The notes: generated by a model from the letters alone, not told the origin. A stretch of DNA of 64,000 bases from Desulfocarbo indianensis (GCA_001184205.1 LBMP01000003.1:434001-498000), one strand, 5' to 3'; shown: positions 17,376 through 27,978, numbered from the stretch's first letter. Made by a program: numbers and translations.

Positions 17376-19231
17376 AAAGGCTGGTCTTCCTCATATTGAT
17401 CGCCCTGGCCGTGCCCTGGCAGGCCTGGGCCGCCCAGCAGCCGGACGCTGGCTGCCTGGGCTGCCACGCCGAAATGGCCGCGCCCATGCCGCCGCCGGGC
17501 CGGGCCGCCGCCTCGGCCCATGACCTGGCCTGCACCCGATGCCATCTGGGCGACGGCCAGGCCCAGCAGGCCAAGGCCGCCCACGCTGGCCTGGCGGCCA
17601 ATCCCTCGGCCCTGGACCAGGCCCAGCGCGCCTGCGGCGGCTGCCACCCCGGCTGGCCGGCCAAGGTTCAGCTCTCGCCCATGGCCACCAACATGGGCCT
17701 GATCAACCAGACCCGCTATCTGTGGGGCGCATCCAATGATGCCTTGCCCCGCTTCGGCGTCAAATCCGCGCCAGGGCTACTGGCCCTGCCGGAGCCCGGC
17801 CAGACCGGCGAGCCGGTGGATGATTTCCTGCGCCGCCGCTGCCTGCGCTGCCATTTGTGGAACCCTGGGGTTGATTTGGCCGGCGCGCGGCGTTCGGCCG
17901 GCTGCGCGGCCTGCCACCGGCCCTATGCCGACGGCCGGCCGCCCAAGGGCCACGGCCTGACCAAGCGCATCCCGGTGAGCCAATGCCTTACCTGCCACGC
18001 CTCCTGCGGAGCCGGGCCGGAATACGCGGGCCGCGTCCCCCGCGACGATCACCAGTCGGCCCGCTTTGACGAGCCCGCCCCTGGCCGCCCCCTGCTCTGG
18101 CAGGGCCGCTCCTGGCGGGCCATGCGGCCCGACCTGCACTACCAGGCCGGCATGGCCTGCATCGATTGCCACCCCCGCGGCGAGATCATGGGCGATGGCA
18201 AGCTGCGCGCCGCAGGGCTTATCCACGTGGGCCTGCGCTGCGCCACCTGCCACGGCCGGCCCGGCGCGCCCCCCCAGGAGGCGGTCACGGCCCTTGGCGC
18301 GCGGCTGAATCATGTGCGCCGCGCCGAAAACGGTTTGGTGCTGACCGGCAAGCTGGACGACAAGGAGCGCCGGCCGCCGGCCCTGGCCAAGGACCCCCAA
18401 GCGCCGGTGGCGCATCAGATAGCGGAGCACGCCAGGGTGGCCTGCCATGCCTGCCACAGCGCCACCAACCCGGCTGATTGGGGCATGATGGTGCAGTTGG
18501 AGACCCGCCCCGCCTATCACGTCTGGCAGCCCCTGGCCGCCCAGGGCGATCCCCAGGTGCTGGAGCTGCTGAGCCGCCCCCCGCCCCGGCCGCCGGCCCT
18601 GGCCATGCCGCCCATGACCCGCGACTACCTGAGCGGCGAGGCCCGGCCCGGCCTGTGGATCATGTCGCCCTTTTTCCGGCGCTTCGCCTGGAAGGTTTTC
18701 GGCCAGGCCCCGGACGGGCGCGCCATGCTCTTGGCCCCCCGCTTTCAATACGCGATCACCCGCCTGGACGACGACGGGCGGCTGCTCTCCCCGGCGGCCA
18801 TACCCCGGCCCGGCCTGGGAGTCGCGCCCTGGCATGCCCACACCACCAGCCGCGCCACCCTGGGCTGCGCCGATTGCCACGGCAAGGCGCGGGCCCTGGG
18901 CCTGGGGCTCACCTTCCTGCGTGAAGGTCCGGAATCAGCTAAGCCGGATTCCCGGCCCCGGCTCGCGCCCAACCTCTGGCAACCCCGGGCCGAGGGCCTG
19001 GACGCGCCGGACTGGACCCAGGTCACCGACCTGGACGGCAGGCCCCGCCAGGCCTTCCTCATACCCGGCGCGAGGCCCTTTCCCCGCGAAACCCTGCGCC
19101 GCCTTTTGAGGCCGGGCAAGGATTATCAGCGCTGGCTGCTGAAGGCTCTGGAGCAGGAATGGCCCTGGCGCGGGCAAGCCGGAGCCGCGCCGGAGGCGAC
19201 CAAGGATTCGCCTGGCATTAAAAAGCCTTGA
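17372..19231 (+). CDS. Secreted decaheme c-type cytochrome, paralog of its upstream neighbour
   Basis: A 619-aa periplasmic protein with a cleavable signal peptide (about residues 1-20, ending AWA). It has ten CxxCH sites: CLGCH, CTRCH, CGGCH (88-92), CLRCH, CAACH, CLTCH, CIDCH, CATCH, CHACH and CADCH. Shared blocks with the upstream gene include ACIDCH-x2-GEIMGD and LRCATCHG, and the AHTT...CxDCH..ARALGLG end. The pair therefore arose by duplication. Translation is coupled through an ATGA overlap. The two probably form one electron-transfer unit, one tethered and one soluble. The gene converges on the DUF89 gene with only 13 bases between stops. Confidence 0.88.
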   Translation: MKRLVFLILIALAVPWQAWAAQQPDAGCLGCHAEMAAPMPPPGRAAASAHDLACTRCHLGDGQAQQAKAAHAGLAANPSALDQAQRACGGCHPGWPAKVQLSPMATNMGLINQTRYLWGASNDALPRFGVKSAPGLLALPEPGQTGEPVDDFLRRRCLRCHLWNPGVDLAGARRSAGCAACHRPYADGRPPKGHGLTKRIPVSQCLTCHASCGAGPEYAGRVPRDDHQSARFDEPAPGRPLLWQGRSWRAMRPDLHYQAGMACIDCHPRGEIMGDGKLRAAGLIHVGLRCATCHGRPGAPPQEAVTALGARLNHVRRAENGLVLTGKLDDKERRPPALAKDPQAPVAHQIAEHARVACHACHSATNPADWGMMVQLETRPAYHVWQPLAAQGDPQVLELLSRPPPRPPALAMPPMTRDYLSGEARPGLWIMSPFFRRFAWKVFGQAPDGRAMLLAPRFQYAITRLDDDGRLLSPAAIPRPGLGVAPWHAHTTSRATLGCADCHGKARALGLGLTFLREGPESAKPDSRPRLAPNLWQPRAEGLDAPDWTQVTDLDGRPRQAFLIPGARPFPRETLRRLLRPGKDYQRWLLKALEQEWPWRGQAGAAPEATKDSPGIKKP

Positions 19232-19244
19232 TGATCAGGCGGGC

Positions 19245-20129
19245 TCAGGCCGGGCCGGGCTCGCGCCATTGGGCCCAGAAGCTCTCCGGCGGCGCGTCCC
19301 AAAGATCGCGCAGGGGTTGGCATTTGAGCTTGAAGACGAAAAAGCCGGGACAAGGCAATGCCTGCTCCAGGGTGCTCAGGTAGTTGGCCATGCCCTTGGC
19401 CACCAGCAGGTCGGCCTGCTCTATCAGCCCCCGCAAGCCGGGCGGAAGCGACCGCCATTCCAGGCCGGCCGCGTCCAGGCCGGTGTCGGCCACCTCGCCC
19501 GCCCGTTCCAGCAGGCCCTCGCGGGCCAGGTCTTGCCTTGTCAGATCGTTCTGGGCCGGGCCGCCCTTCACCACCAACACCACTCTCCGCGCCGCCAAGC
19601 GCAGGCGATCCAGAAGCGGCAGGTCGAAATATATCTCGCCCGCGTTGTCGCTGAAAAAAAGCATCAGCTTAGGCCCCTGAGCCAGAGCCTCTTCAAAACG
19701 CGCAATATCGTCATGGTGGAAGCGCACCTCGGGCGGGCCTTCGTCCGCCGGGCCGGCCAGGGCCGTGGCGGGGTCTTGAAAAAAGTCCAGGCTGTTGCCC
19801 AGGGCGGCCAGGGAGACCAAGCCGCGCAGATCATCCTGAAAAGCGCCGCTTAATCCTTGCGCCACCTGCTTGGCGTGCGCCATTTCCCTCGCCTTGAAAT
19901 CGGCGTAGGGGTCATCCACCCCGGAGAGGCGGCGCACCTCGCGCAGCATGCGGGTGGCGATGGCCGGCGAGCGCAGGCCTTCCTCCAGGCTCTGGGCCAG
20001 CACCCGGCGGGCGGCCCACTTGATCCTGGTTTCCAGCTCCGCATCGTCCCCGGCGGCGGCCTTGGCCGAGCCCACGGCCAGGGAGGCCAGGCAATCGCGG
20101 CATTGGGGGAATTGAGGACGCTCGGTCAT
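19245..20129 (-). CDS. DUF89/ARMT1-like metal-dependent phosphatase family protein
   Basis: A 294-aa cytosolic protein. The N-terminus carries a CRDC pair (QCRDCLASL) typical of prokaryotic DUF89 proteins. The C-terminal domain has the family signatures FFSDNAGEIYFDLPLLD, VVKGGPAQNDLT and LLVAKGMANYLSTL, which hold the metal-binding Asp/Asn and the Lys. Characterised members are damage-control phosphatases that clear harmful sugar phosphates or related metabolites. I start at 20129 rather than 28 codons upstream, because the extension is not conserved-looking; the ribosome binding site is weak. It may be transcribed with the secreted protein gene at 20218, which lies 88 bases upstream on the same strand. 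Confidence 0.8.
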   Translation of the reverse strand: MTERPQFPQCRDCLASLAVGSAKAAAGDDAELETRIKWAARRVLAQSLEEGLRSPAIATRMLREVRRLSGVDDPYADFKAREMAHAKQVAQGLSGAFQDDLRGLVSLAALGNSLDFFQDPATALAGPADEGPPEVRFHHDDIARFEEALAQGPKLMLFFSDNAGEIYFDLPLLDRLRLAARRVVLVVKGGPAQNDLTRQDLAREGLLERAGEVADTGLDAAGLEWRSLPPGLRGLIEQADLLVAKGMANYLSTLEQALPCPGFFVFKLKCQPLRDLWDAPPESFWAQWREPGPA

Positions 20130-20217
20130 GATTATCCAGCGGCGCGCGGCCGTTTCATGGCAGGCCCCCCTTCTCGCCAAACCGCCAAGGGGGGTTGCCC
20201 AGGACCCAGGCAAGCTT

Positions 20218-20649
20218 TCAGGGGCAATCCAGGATGATTTTCCTGATCCTGGCGAAGGGCACGCGCTCCTCGCCGTCCTTGCCCTGGCCCATGAGATAGG
20301 TGGAGCCGTTGAGCCCCAGCTTGTGCTTATCGTTTTTCAGGGTTTCCGCTTGGAATACAATCAAGCCGATCATGTCGCCAACGCCATGCTCCTCCAGGCG
20401 TTCGGCCTGCTTCAGCTCGGCGAAACTCAGCATGGTTATGTCGGCTCCCTCTTGTCCTATGAGATAGGGATATTGCTTTTCCAGCATGCCGTGGGTGACC
20501 TGCTTAAGGACCTGGGTGGAACCATCGATCAGCTCCACTTGGGCGTCGCAGGCGACGGCCCGGGCGCCGGCAATCATGGGCACACATAGCGACAGCACCA
20601 GGGCTGATAAGAACATCAAACGGCAAACCGCTCTCCAAGACCGAACCAT
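20218..20649 (-). CDS. Exported protein of unknown function (143 aa)
   Basis: A small exported protein I cannot assign. The signal peptide is clear (MVRSWRAVCRLMFLSALVL, ending about residue 31 at GARA). The mature part has two cysteines, one near its start (VACDAQVEL) and one at the C-terminus (IILDCP), which could form a disulfide. It also has a GKDGEERVPFARIRKI block. GGGAGG lies 7 bases before the ATG at 20649, which I prefer to a start 6 bases upstream. The next gene on this strand is the DUF89 gene. Confidence 0.65.
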   Translation of the reverse strand: MVRSWRAVCRLMFLSALVLSLCVPMIAGARAVACDAQVELIDGSTQVLKQVTHGMLEKQYPYLIGQEGADITMLSFAELKQAERLEEHGVGDMIGLIVFQAETLKNDKHKLGLNGSTYLMGQGKDGEERVPFARIRKIILDCP

Positions 20650-20955
20650 TAACAACCTCCCAGAGTGATGAATCGCGGCATTCTTTGATTAATATCATTA
20701 AAGCTATGCGTCTGGCTAGCCGTAGCTGCTAAAGACGTTGTTGTCTAATCGCGGGTAGCAAAGTCAAGCTCTCCCTGTTTTTTGTTACCTTGCGGAATCA
20801 TGGTTGTCTTCGGAGTCGGGACGTTGCCCGTTCCATCATGGTTTAAGAAGCTTGGGGCTCTCTATGTTCACAACGCAATTTTCTTAAAGAGATGGAAATT
20901 GCCACAACGTCCTCGAGATGTCTCCGGCCTCGTTTCCGCAGGGTTGTTTTTCGTT

Positions 20956-21601
20956 TTAGACGGAAACGGATTTTTCCGACCAACGGAAATCGGTTCCGTT
21001 CAACCACATACGGTGCATAATCACCGCAATTTTGCGGGCCACCGCCACCTTTGCCTTTTTGCCTCCCGAGCGTTCCATCAATTTGGTTCCCCAAGCCTTA
21101 AGCCGGGACCATTACTCCACCCGCATCAGGATGGTGTTGGCGGCCTCGTATAAATAGCTGCGCATGAGCCGGTCGCCGCATTTGGATATCCTGCCCGCTC
21201 TGTCCACCTCGCCGGACTGATAGCGCCGCGGCGCCAGACCCAGGTAGGCTCCCACACTGCTGGAGCTGGCAAAGCGCCTGGGGTCGTCGATTACGGCAAT
21301 GAAAGAAAGAGCCGTGATCGGTCCCACCCCGGGCACGGTCATGAGACGGCGGCAGAGCCCATCATCCCGGGCATGAGCCCTTATGCTCAGGTCCATGGCC
21401 TCGATCTGCAAACCGTTGACCGCCAGCCTTGCCGAGCACCAGACCGAAGGTTTTTAGTATGCCTCTCAGCTGGTTCATGATCTTTATTTTCATGCCCACC
21501 AGTTGCGATCGGGCTATGATCAAAGACCGGATCAAATGGCTGTCCATGCTTTTGACCTTCACTTCGCGATACCAGCCGGTGAGTATGAAAAACCAGGCCA
21601 A
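20956..21601 (-). pseudogene. IS110-family transposase relic (leftward copy)
   Basis: The frame starts mid-gene at ILTGWYREVKVKSMDSHLIRS and continues to NQLRGILKTFGL, then breaks. After a frameshift and apparent internal deletion, a second frame (21411 leftward) gives the transposase-20 block MTVPGVGPITALSFIAVIDD ... VGAYLGLAPRRYQSGE. A TAA follows NTILMRVE near 21112. Beyond it the same frame continues with the normal C-terminus (VAVARKIAVIMHRMW) to a stop at 20956. The N-terminal DEDD catalytic part is missing. The gene is dead: 5' truncation, frameshift and a premature stop. Confidence 0.8.
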
Positions 21602-22185
21602 AAATCAGCTTCGCGGCATTCTGAAAACTTTTGGCTTGGTGGTTGTTAAAGCCGGTGGCAAGTTATTTGAAAAGAGGGGCAGGGAAATCCGTGCAGAACA
21701 ACCCGGTCTTGATGTGGTGATCGATTCGATTCTTGAGGTGCCAAGGTGCATAACCTTGTAAATAGAAGAACTTGAGAAATGGCTGAAAACTTTATCCCGG
21801 CAAGATGAGGTATGCCGCCGCCTAATGACCGTGCCTGGTGTGGGCCCGATTACCCCTCTTTCGTTTATGGCGGTCATTGACGATCCCAGACGTTTTAAGA
21901 AGTCCAGCAGTGTGGGAGCATATCTGGGGCTGACGCCAAGACGGTATCAGCCCGGTGAGATGGATAGGTCAGGCAAGATATCAAAATGCGGTGACGGCCA
22001 AATGCGGAGCTATTTATTCGAAGCTGAAAATACCGTCATGGTGTTGGTCAAAAAGTGGTCGAAGCTTAAAGCCCGGGGAATACGCTTGGCCAAACGCAGT
22101 GGCGCGTAAAATAGCTGTGATTCTGCGCCGTATATGGCTGGATGGCACAGTGTTTCATTGGGCAGAAAAGCAACAAACTGCTTAA
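21585..22185 (+). pseudogene. IS110-family transposase relic (rightward copy)
   Basis: Recognisable from NQLRGILKTFGLVVVKAGGK onward, with a stop at 21761 after LEVPRCITL. The frame resumes at 21825 with MTVPGVGPITPLSFMAVIDD and VGAYLGLTPRRYQPGEMDRS. It then shifts frame near 22060-22085 into ARKIAVILRRIWLDGTVFHW, ending at 22185. The N-terminal half with the catalytic DEDD residues is absent. Its last 50 bases and 3' tail (22133-22397) recur at 36657-36921. Confidence 0.8.
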
Positions 22186-22397
22186 ATTACAACTCTTTCA
22201 ACGGAAACGAAGCAAGGGTGATCTCGAGACGGTTGTTGGGTTTATGGCAATTGCAAAGCCCGGTGTGAACATAGAGGCCCCAAGCTTCATATGCCATGTT
22301 GAGGCGGGCAAGGTCCCGACCCCGAAGACAACCATGAATCCGTTGGATCAAAAAGCCGGGTAAGGCTTGACAAGCAGGCCCGCGATTAGACAACAAC
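22133..22397 (+). repeat. IS110 3'-end segment, copy 1 (265 bp)
   Basis: This stretch, from TATGGCTGG to the end of the 19-bp terminal sequence, is repeated at 36657-36921 with only about four base differences that I can see by eye. A more diverged inverted version makes up the left end of the same IS block. The two close copies are in direct orientation and flank the whole 22.5-36 kb catabolic block. Confidence 0.85.
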
Positions 22398-22438
22398 AGC
22401 TAGCGCGCCTGCGTTGCCGCCCATAACCGGGGTGGATA

Positions 22439-22476
22439 TCTTCCGGATGATGAGCATATCCCGATCATCCGGAAGA
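22439..22476 (-). terminator. Strong hairpin downstream of the mmsA-like gene
   Basis: A perfect 13-bp inverted repeat (TCTTCCGGATGAT / ATCATCCGGAAGA) with a 12-base loop begins 12 bases past the stop of the leftward gene ending at 22488. No T-run is present. It probably marks the 3' end of the catabolic operon. Confidence 0.5.
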
Positions 22477-22487
22477 TCCAACTCCGC

Positions 22488-24092
<1,605 letters not shown>

Positions 24093-24125
24093 GGATGTGC
24101 TCCTAATGGCTGGTTAGCTGTTCAA

Positions 24126-24141
24126 TTGACTATGAAGTCAA
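24126..24141. promoter_or_regulatory. Short inverted repeat upstream of the mmsA-like gene
   Basis: TTGACT-ATGA-AGTCAA is a perfect 6-bp inverted repeat in the 124-base gap between the 2-hydroxyacid dehydrogenase stop and the mmsA-like start. It could be an operator or part of an internal promoter. It is too short to be sure. Confidence 0.3.
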
Positions 24142-24216
24142 AATATGGCTCTACGTTTTTTCCTATTGCGGTTCCCCGCGTTTAGCGGCCGCCGTTTCAG
24201 CGCGGCCACGTTGGTT

Positions 24217-25197
24217 CTAGCCGTAGATTTCCGGATTAATGCAATTGGGAGGGGTCGCGCCCTCCAAAAGCACCGCTATCAGGTTCCGGGCCGCCACCAG
24301 CCCCATCTCGGTGCGGGTTTCAATCGAGGCGCTGGCGATGTGAGGCAAAATCACCACGTTGTCCATCTGCTTCAGTTCCTGCTCTATGGCCGGTTCAAAC
24401 TCGAAAACGTCCAATCCGGCGCCGGCGATTTCGCCTTGTGTCAAGGCCCTCACCAGAGCCTTCTCGTCCACGATCTCGCCCCGGGCGGTGTTGATCAAAA
24501 ACGCCTCGGGCTTCATGGCCTCGAACTCGGCCTGGCCCACCAGGTGGCGGGTCTCCGGCATAAGGGGAACATGCAATGAAACAAAATCCGACTCGGCCAA
24601 AAGGGTCTGCATGTCCACATATTGCGCGCCCACCCGCTCTTCGATCTCCGCCGCCGCCGCGCGGGTGCTGTGGTAGAGAATCCGCATGCCGAATCCGGCC
24701 GCCCGCCTGGCCATGGCCAAACCGATGCGGCCGAAACCAATCAGGCCCAGGGTCTTGTGGTGAACGTCCGTACCCACGAACAAGAGGGGCGCCCAGCCCT
24801 CATACTTTCCGGCCCTGGCAAAGGCGTCGGCCGGCACCACTTTGCGGGCCACGCTTAAAAGAAGGGCCATGGCCAGATCGGCGGTGGTGTCGGTAAGGAC
24901 CCCCGGCGTATTGGTGGCTGGTATCTTGCGGGCCGTGCAGGCCGCCACGTCTATGTTGTTGAAGCCCACCGCGTAGTTGGAAACTACTTTGAGTTGAGGC
25001 CCGGCCGCATCCAAAAGCTCGCCGTCCACGGTGTCGGTTAGAAGCTGCAGCAGGCCGTCCCGGCCCTTGACCGCAGCCAGCAGTTCCTCACGGGTCATAA
25101 CGCGGTCGTGTGGGTTGCAGTCCAGCTTAAAGTTCTGTTCCAGAACCTGCATGGCTCCAGCAGGCAAGCGGCGGGTGAGGTAGACCTTGGGCTTCAT
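24217..25197 (-). CDS. D-2-hydroxyacid dehydrogenase (glyoxylate/hydroxypyruvate reductase-like)
   Basis: A 326-aa NAD(P)H-dependent oxidoreductase that reduces 2-keto acids such as glyoxylate or hydroxypyruvate. It has the family layout: VSNYAVGFNNIDV and TPGVLTDTTADLAMALLL, then the Rossmann motif LGLIGFGRIG, then the catalytic set Arg in LINTARGEIVD, Glu in GAGLDVFEFEP and His in VVILPHIASAS. Length is normal for GyaR/GhrB-type enzymes. It lies in the catabolic block directly after the TIM-barrel gene, with 22 bases between. Substrate choice within the 2-keto acids cannot be read from sequence. Confidence 0.88.
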   Translation of the reverse strand: MKPKVYLTRRLPAGAMQVLEQNFKLDCNPHDRVMTREELLAAVKGRDGLLQLLTDTVDGELLDAAGPQLKVVSNYAVGFNNIDVAACTARKIPATNTPGVLTDTTADLAMALLLSVARKVVPADAFARAGKYEGWAPLLFVGTDVHHKTLGLIGFGRIGLAMARRAAGFGMRILYHSTRAAAAEIEERVGAQYVDMQTLLAESDFVSLHVPLMPETRHLVGQAEFEAMKPEAFLINTARGEIVDEKALVRALTQGEIAGAGLDVFEFEPAIEQELKQMDNVVILPHIASASIETRTEMGLVAARNLIAVLLEGATPPNCINPEIYG

Positions 25198-25219
25198 GCA
25201 TGTATCCTTTCGGCGCGGC

Positions 25220-26143
25220 TCAAGCGGGGCTTCTGAGTCTGCCCCAGGCTTCGGCCAAAACCCGTAGCGCGCCGGCCAGCACCAGTTCCGGGTCCTGGCC
25301 CGGCAGGGGCTTTAACTCGAAGCTAACCATGGGCCGTTTGCCTTGTCCCAAAAAGCCGAGATCGAACAAGGTGTCCAGAAATTCAGCCGTCTCGGCCGCG
25401 CCGTTCACGCTGCCCGGCGTGCCGAAGGCGGGATGGTTGTCGCCATAGGCCGGCATGCCCTCGGTGAGCACGGCGTTGCCTAGATGAACCCCGATCAGCC
25501 AGTCGATCACGGGCTCCAGGGCCTGCCTGGGGCTTTCGCCCAAAAGCGGTATATGGCTCAGGTCCACCAGCAGGCCGAAGTTGTCATGCTGTGACGCCAC
25601 CTTTTGGGCCACCTCCGCGGCCAGGGGAGCCGGGCCCAGCAGGCAGCATTTATCAACATCGCAGTCGAACGCCTCGGCCACCACCTTGGGTCCCTGGCGC
25701 GCGGCCGAATAGGCGCACAGCTCGCCCAGGGAGGCGGCCAGGGCGGCCTTGGCCTCCTTGCGCTCTTTGGGTCCCGGGTCCTTGCCCGAAAGCACCACGA
25801 AGCTCTCGGCCTCCATGAAGACGGCCTCGTCGATCAGCTCTGACATGCGGGACACCGCCGCAGCCCGCTTCCCCTCATCCAGGGCGTTTAGATTAAGCCC
25901 CTGCCCCAGGATGATGGGGTGGGCCCCGAAGCCCACCGCAAGCCCGGCCAGGCGGCAGATGTCGCGCACCCTCTCCCTCTCGGCCGGGTCCTCTATATGG
26001 GTGATCTCGATGGCGTTGAACGACGGGTGCTTTGCGATAAGCTCCACGGTCTCGGCCCAGGGCCCTCGGCCGGAGCCCAACTCGGGCCAGGCCATAAAGT
26101 GCACCAGGCCCAGTCTCATACGGGTTGCCATGCTTTGGTCCAT
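25220..26143 (-). CDS. Xylose-isomerase-like TIM-barrel protein (sugar phosphate isomerase/epimerase family)
   Basis: A 307-aa cytosolic TIM-barrel protein. The start MRLGLVHFMAWPELGSG, the IEITHIEDP strand, VVAEAFDCD, LLVDLSHIPLLGE, IGVHLGNAVL and MVSFELKPLPG follow the strand-end metal-site pattern of COG1082 isomerases/epimerases such as IolE and hydroxypyruvate isomerase. I start at 26143 (AAAGG about 10 bases upstream). The frame stays open far upstream, but that part lies inside the permease genes and is not protein-like. In this cluster it probably rearranges the imported or hydroxylated compound. The reaction is unknown. Confidence 0.75.
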   Translation of the reverse strand: MDQSMATRMRLGLVHFMAWPELGSGRGPWAETVELIAKHPSFNAIEITHIEDPAERERVRDICRLAGLAVGFGAHPIILGQGLNLNALDEGKRAAAVSRMSELIDEAVFMEAESFVVLSGKDPGPKERKEAKAALAASLGELCAYSAARQGPKVVAEAFDCDVDKCCLLGPAPLAAEVAQKVASQHDNFGLLVDLSHIPLLGESPRQALEPVIDWLIGVHLGNAVLTEGMPAYGDNHPAFGTPGSVNGAAETAEFLDTLFDLGFLGQGKRPMVSFELKPLPGQDPELVLAGALRVLAEAWGRLRSPA

Positions 26144-26178
26144 TTTCTGATGCCTTTCTAGCCGGGCCCCGTGCATGC

Positions 26179-27024
26179 CTATGCCTCGATGGGCCGAAAA
26201 ATTAGCACTGCCGCCATTACCACGTACACCGCGGCGTCGGCGGCCGAGGATACGATGTAAACCGCGGTCAGGGAGTGGACCATGCCCAAGGCAAAGGCCG
26301 CTATGGTGGTACCGGTGAGGTTGCCCATGCCGCCCACGATCACCACCGCGAAGCACAGGATGAGAATCTCGAAACCCATGTAGGGGTCCAGGGTGGAAAG
26401 CGGGGCGTAGAGAGCCCCGCCCAGGGCTGCCAGCGCGCTGCCGATCACAAACACTATGGCGAAATGGCGCTCCACCTTGATGCCCAGGCTGCGCACCGCC
26501 TCGCGGTCCTGCAGGCCGGCCACCACGATCTTGCCCACCAGGGTCTTCTTGAAGAACAGGTTCAGCCCGATGAATATCAGCCCGGACAGGATTATGATGA
26601 TCAGGCGGAAGGCCGGCATCTGCAATCCGCCGAAGGTCCAAAGCACGCCCACCGGGTCTGAGATGGGCAGCGGGCTGGCGCCGTAGACCCATCTGAGAGA
26701 GTCCGCGCCGATCAGAAGCACCGCATAGGTGGCGATGATGGCGTAGTCGATGGCCTGGCCGTAGAGCCGGCGTATCACCAAGCGCTCGATCAGATAGCTG
26801 AGCGGAATGGATACCACGATGGCGGCCACCAGACCCAGCAGGTAGCCGGCCCCCAAAAGCTTGGCCACGGTGTAGACCGCATAGGCCCCCACGGCGTAGA
26901 CCAGGCCGTGGGAAAAGTTGACGATGCCCATGGCGCCGAAGGTGAGAGATAATCCCACCGAGATGATGTAAAGCACTCCACCGATGGTCAGTCCATAGAG
27001 CAATGACTGAATCAAGTTGATCAT
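26179..27024 (-). CDS. livH: Branched-chain amino acid-type ABC transporter permease (LivH family)
   Basis: A 281-aa inner-membrane permease with about eight hydrophobic segments. The start INLIQSLLYGLTIGGVLYIISVGLSL and the FGAMGIVNFSHG block are typical of LivH. GLQDREAVRSLGIKV is the cytoplasmic loop that touches the ATPases, and VIVGGMGNLTGT is the end signature. It pairs with the LivM-like permease encoded just upstream (33 bases apart). Many relatives carry amides, urea or aromatic acids instead of branched-chain amino acids, so the solute is open. Confidence 0.9.
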   Translation of the reverse strand: MINLIQSLLYGLTIGGVLYIISVGLSLTFGAMGIVNFSHGLVYAVGAYAVYTVAKLLGAGYLLGLVAAIVVSIPLSYLIERLVIRRLYGQAIDYAIIATYAVLLIGADSLRWVYGASPLPISDPVGVLWTFGGLQMPAFRLIIIILSGLIFIGLNLFFKKTLVGKIVVAGLQDREAVRSLGIKVERHFAIVFVIGSALAALGGALYAPLSTLDPYMGFEILILCFAVVIVGGMGNLTGTTIAAFALGMVHSLTAVYIVSSAADAAVYVVMAAVLIFRPIEA

Positions 27025-27057
27025 GTCCCCACAACCTCTTTCCCGGCCGCCGCTGGG

Positions 27058-27978
27058 CTATGCCCTGCGGGCATAACCCCAGATACCCTTGCGGAAGTAA
27101 AACGCGAAGAACAATAGTGCGATTCCCAGGAACATCTCCCACCTGACAATGTAGGCGGCCAGGTAGTTGCTTATGGTCATGTAGGCGGTGCCGCCCACCA
27201 CGGCGCCCATCACGCTGCCCGCACCGCCTATCAGAGCCGAGAAGATAACCTCCACGTTGCGGGTCGGCGCGATGAGGCTGGTGTTGCAATAGGCCAGGTT
27301 CACGCTGGTGAGCGCACCCGCCAGGCCGCACACCGCCCCGGAGATTATGAAGGTCACGTATTTATAGAGATAGGTGTTGTAGCCCAAAAAGCGGGCGCGC
27401 ACCTCGTCCTCCTTGATTGCCTTCAAAAGGTTGCCAAAGGGGCTGCGCACCAGACGCAGCAACAGGAAGGCAACCAGCAGAAGCACGGCCAGGCAAAAAT
27501 AAAAGCGGAATACGCTGTCGCCGAAATTGATGAAACCGTAGCTTTGGAAGAAAAGGCTCAGGCCGTCCTCGCCGCCGGTGATCCGGTGCATGGGACTGAG
27601 CACCAGATAGGCCCCCACCTCGTTCAAGGCGAGGTTCAGGAGGGCGAAAGCCGCGCCCCCGGTCTTCACCACCACCTGGCCCAGCAGCGCGGCAAGACCC
27701 GCTGCGGTCAGGATGCCCATCAAAATGCAGACAAAGGGATTGGGGCTGACATGATAGGCGAACATGCCGCAGCCATAGGCCCCTGCCCCTAGATAGAGCA
27801 TGTGGCCGAAGGAAAGCTGGCCCATGTGACCGTAAAGCAGGTCGAAGCCCATCACGAAGATGCAGAAGATGATGAAATCCGTGATGCGCGGCAGGCTGGT
27901 GGTGTAGGCGTAGACCAGAAACAGGGCCGCGATGAGGCCCAGGGTCAGCGCTTGATTTTTTTCTATCTTGGCGAACAT
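27058..27978 (-). CDS. livM: Branched-chain amino acid-type ABC transporter permease (LivM family)
   Basis: A 306-aa inner-membrane permease. Diagnostic blocks are FDLLYGHMGQLSFGHMLYLGAGAYG near residue 45, the cytoplasmic loop GNLLKAIKEDEVRARFLGYNT, and IGGAGSVMGAVVGG near the C-terminus. It forms the transmembrane pair with the LivH-like protein. Gene order in the direction of transcription is binding protein, LivG, LivF, LivM, LivH, all closely spaced. Confidence 0.9.
   Translation of the reverse strand: MFAKIEKNQALTLGLIAALFLVYAYTTSLPRITDFIIFCIFVMGFDLLYGHMGQLSFGHMLYLGAGAYGCGMFAYHVSPNPFVCILMGILTAAGLAALLGQVVVKTGGAAFALLNLALNEVGAYLVLSPMHRITGGEDGLSLFFQSYGFINFGDSVFRFYFCLAVLLLVAFLLLRLVRSPFGNLLKAIKEDEVRARFLGYNTYLYKYVTFIISGAVCGLAGALTSVNLAYCNTSLIAPTRNVEVIFSALIGGAGSVMGAVVGGTAYMTISNYLAAYIVRWEMFLGIALLFFAFYFRKGIWGYARRA

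Larger units (their letters stand above)
20737..22397. mobile_element. Two decayed IS110-family copies, head to head, inside 19-bp inverted ends
   Basis: The block is bounded by perfect 19-bp inverted repeats: GTTGTTGTCTAATCGCGGG at 20737-20755 and its complement at 22379-22397. Each end is the 3' end of an IS110-type element. A leftward transposase relic (20956-21601) and a rightward relic (from about 21585 to 22185) meet near 21590. The 3' non-coding tails of the two copies are recognisably similar. Base composition is clearly lower in GC than the host genes. IS110 elements normally lack inverted ends, so the symmetry comes from two copies in opposite orientation, not from IS termini. Confidence 0.8.

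Noticed and set aside
26144-27331. Long N-terminal extension of the TIM-barrel protein
   Set aside because: It lies inside livH in another frame and is not protein-like. The family start occurs at 26143.
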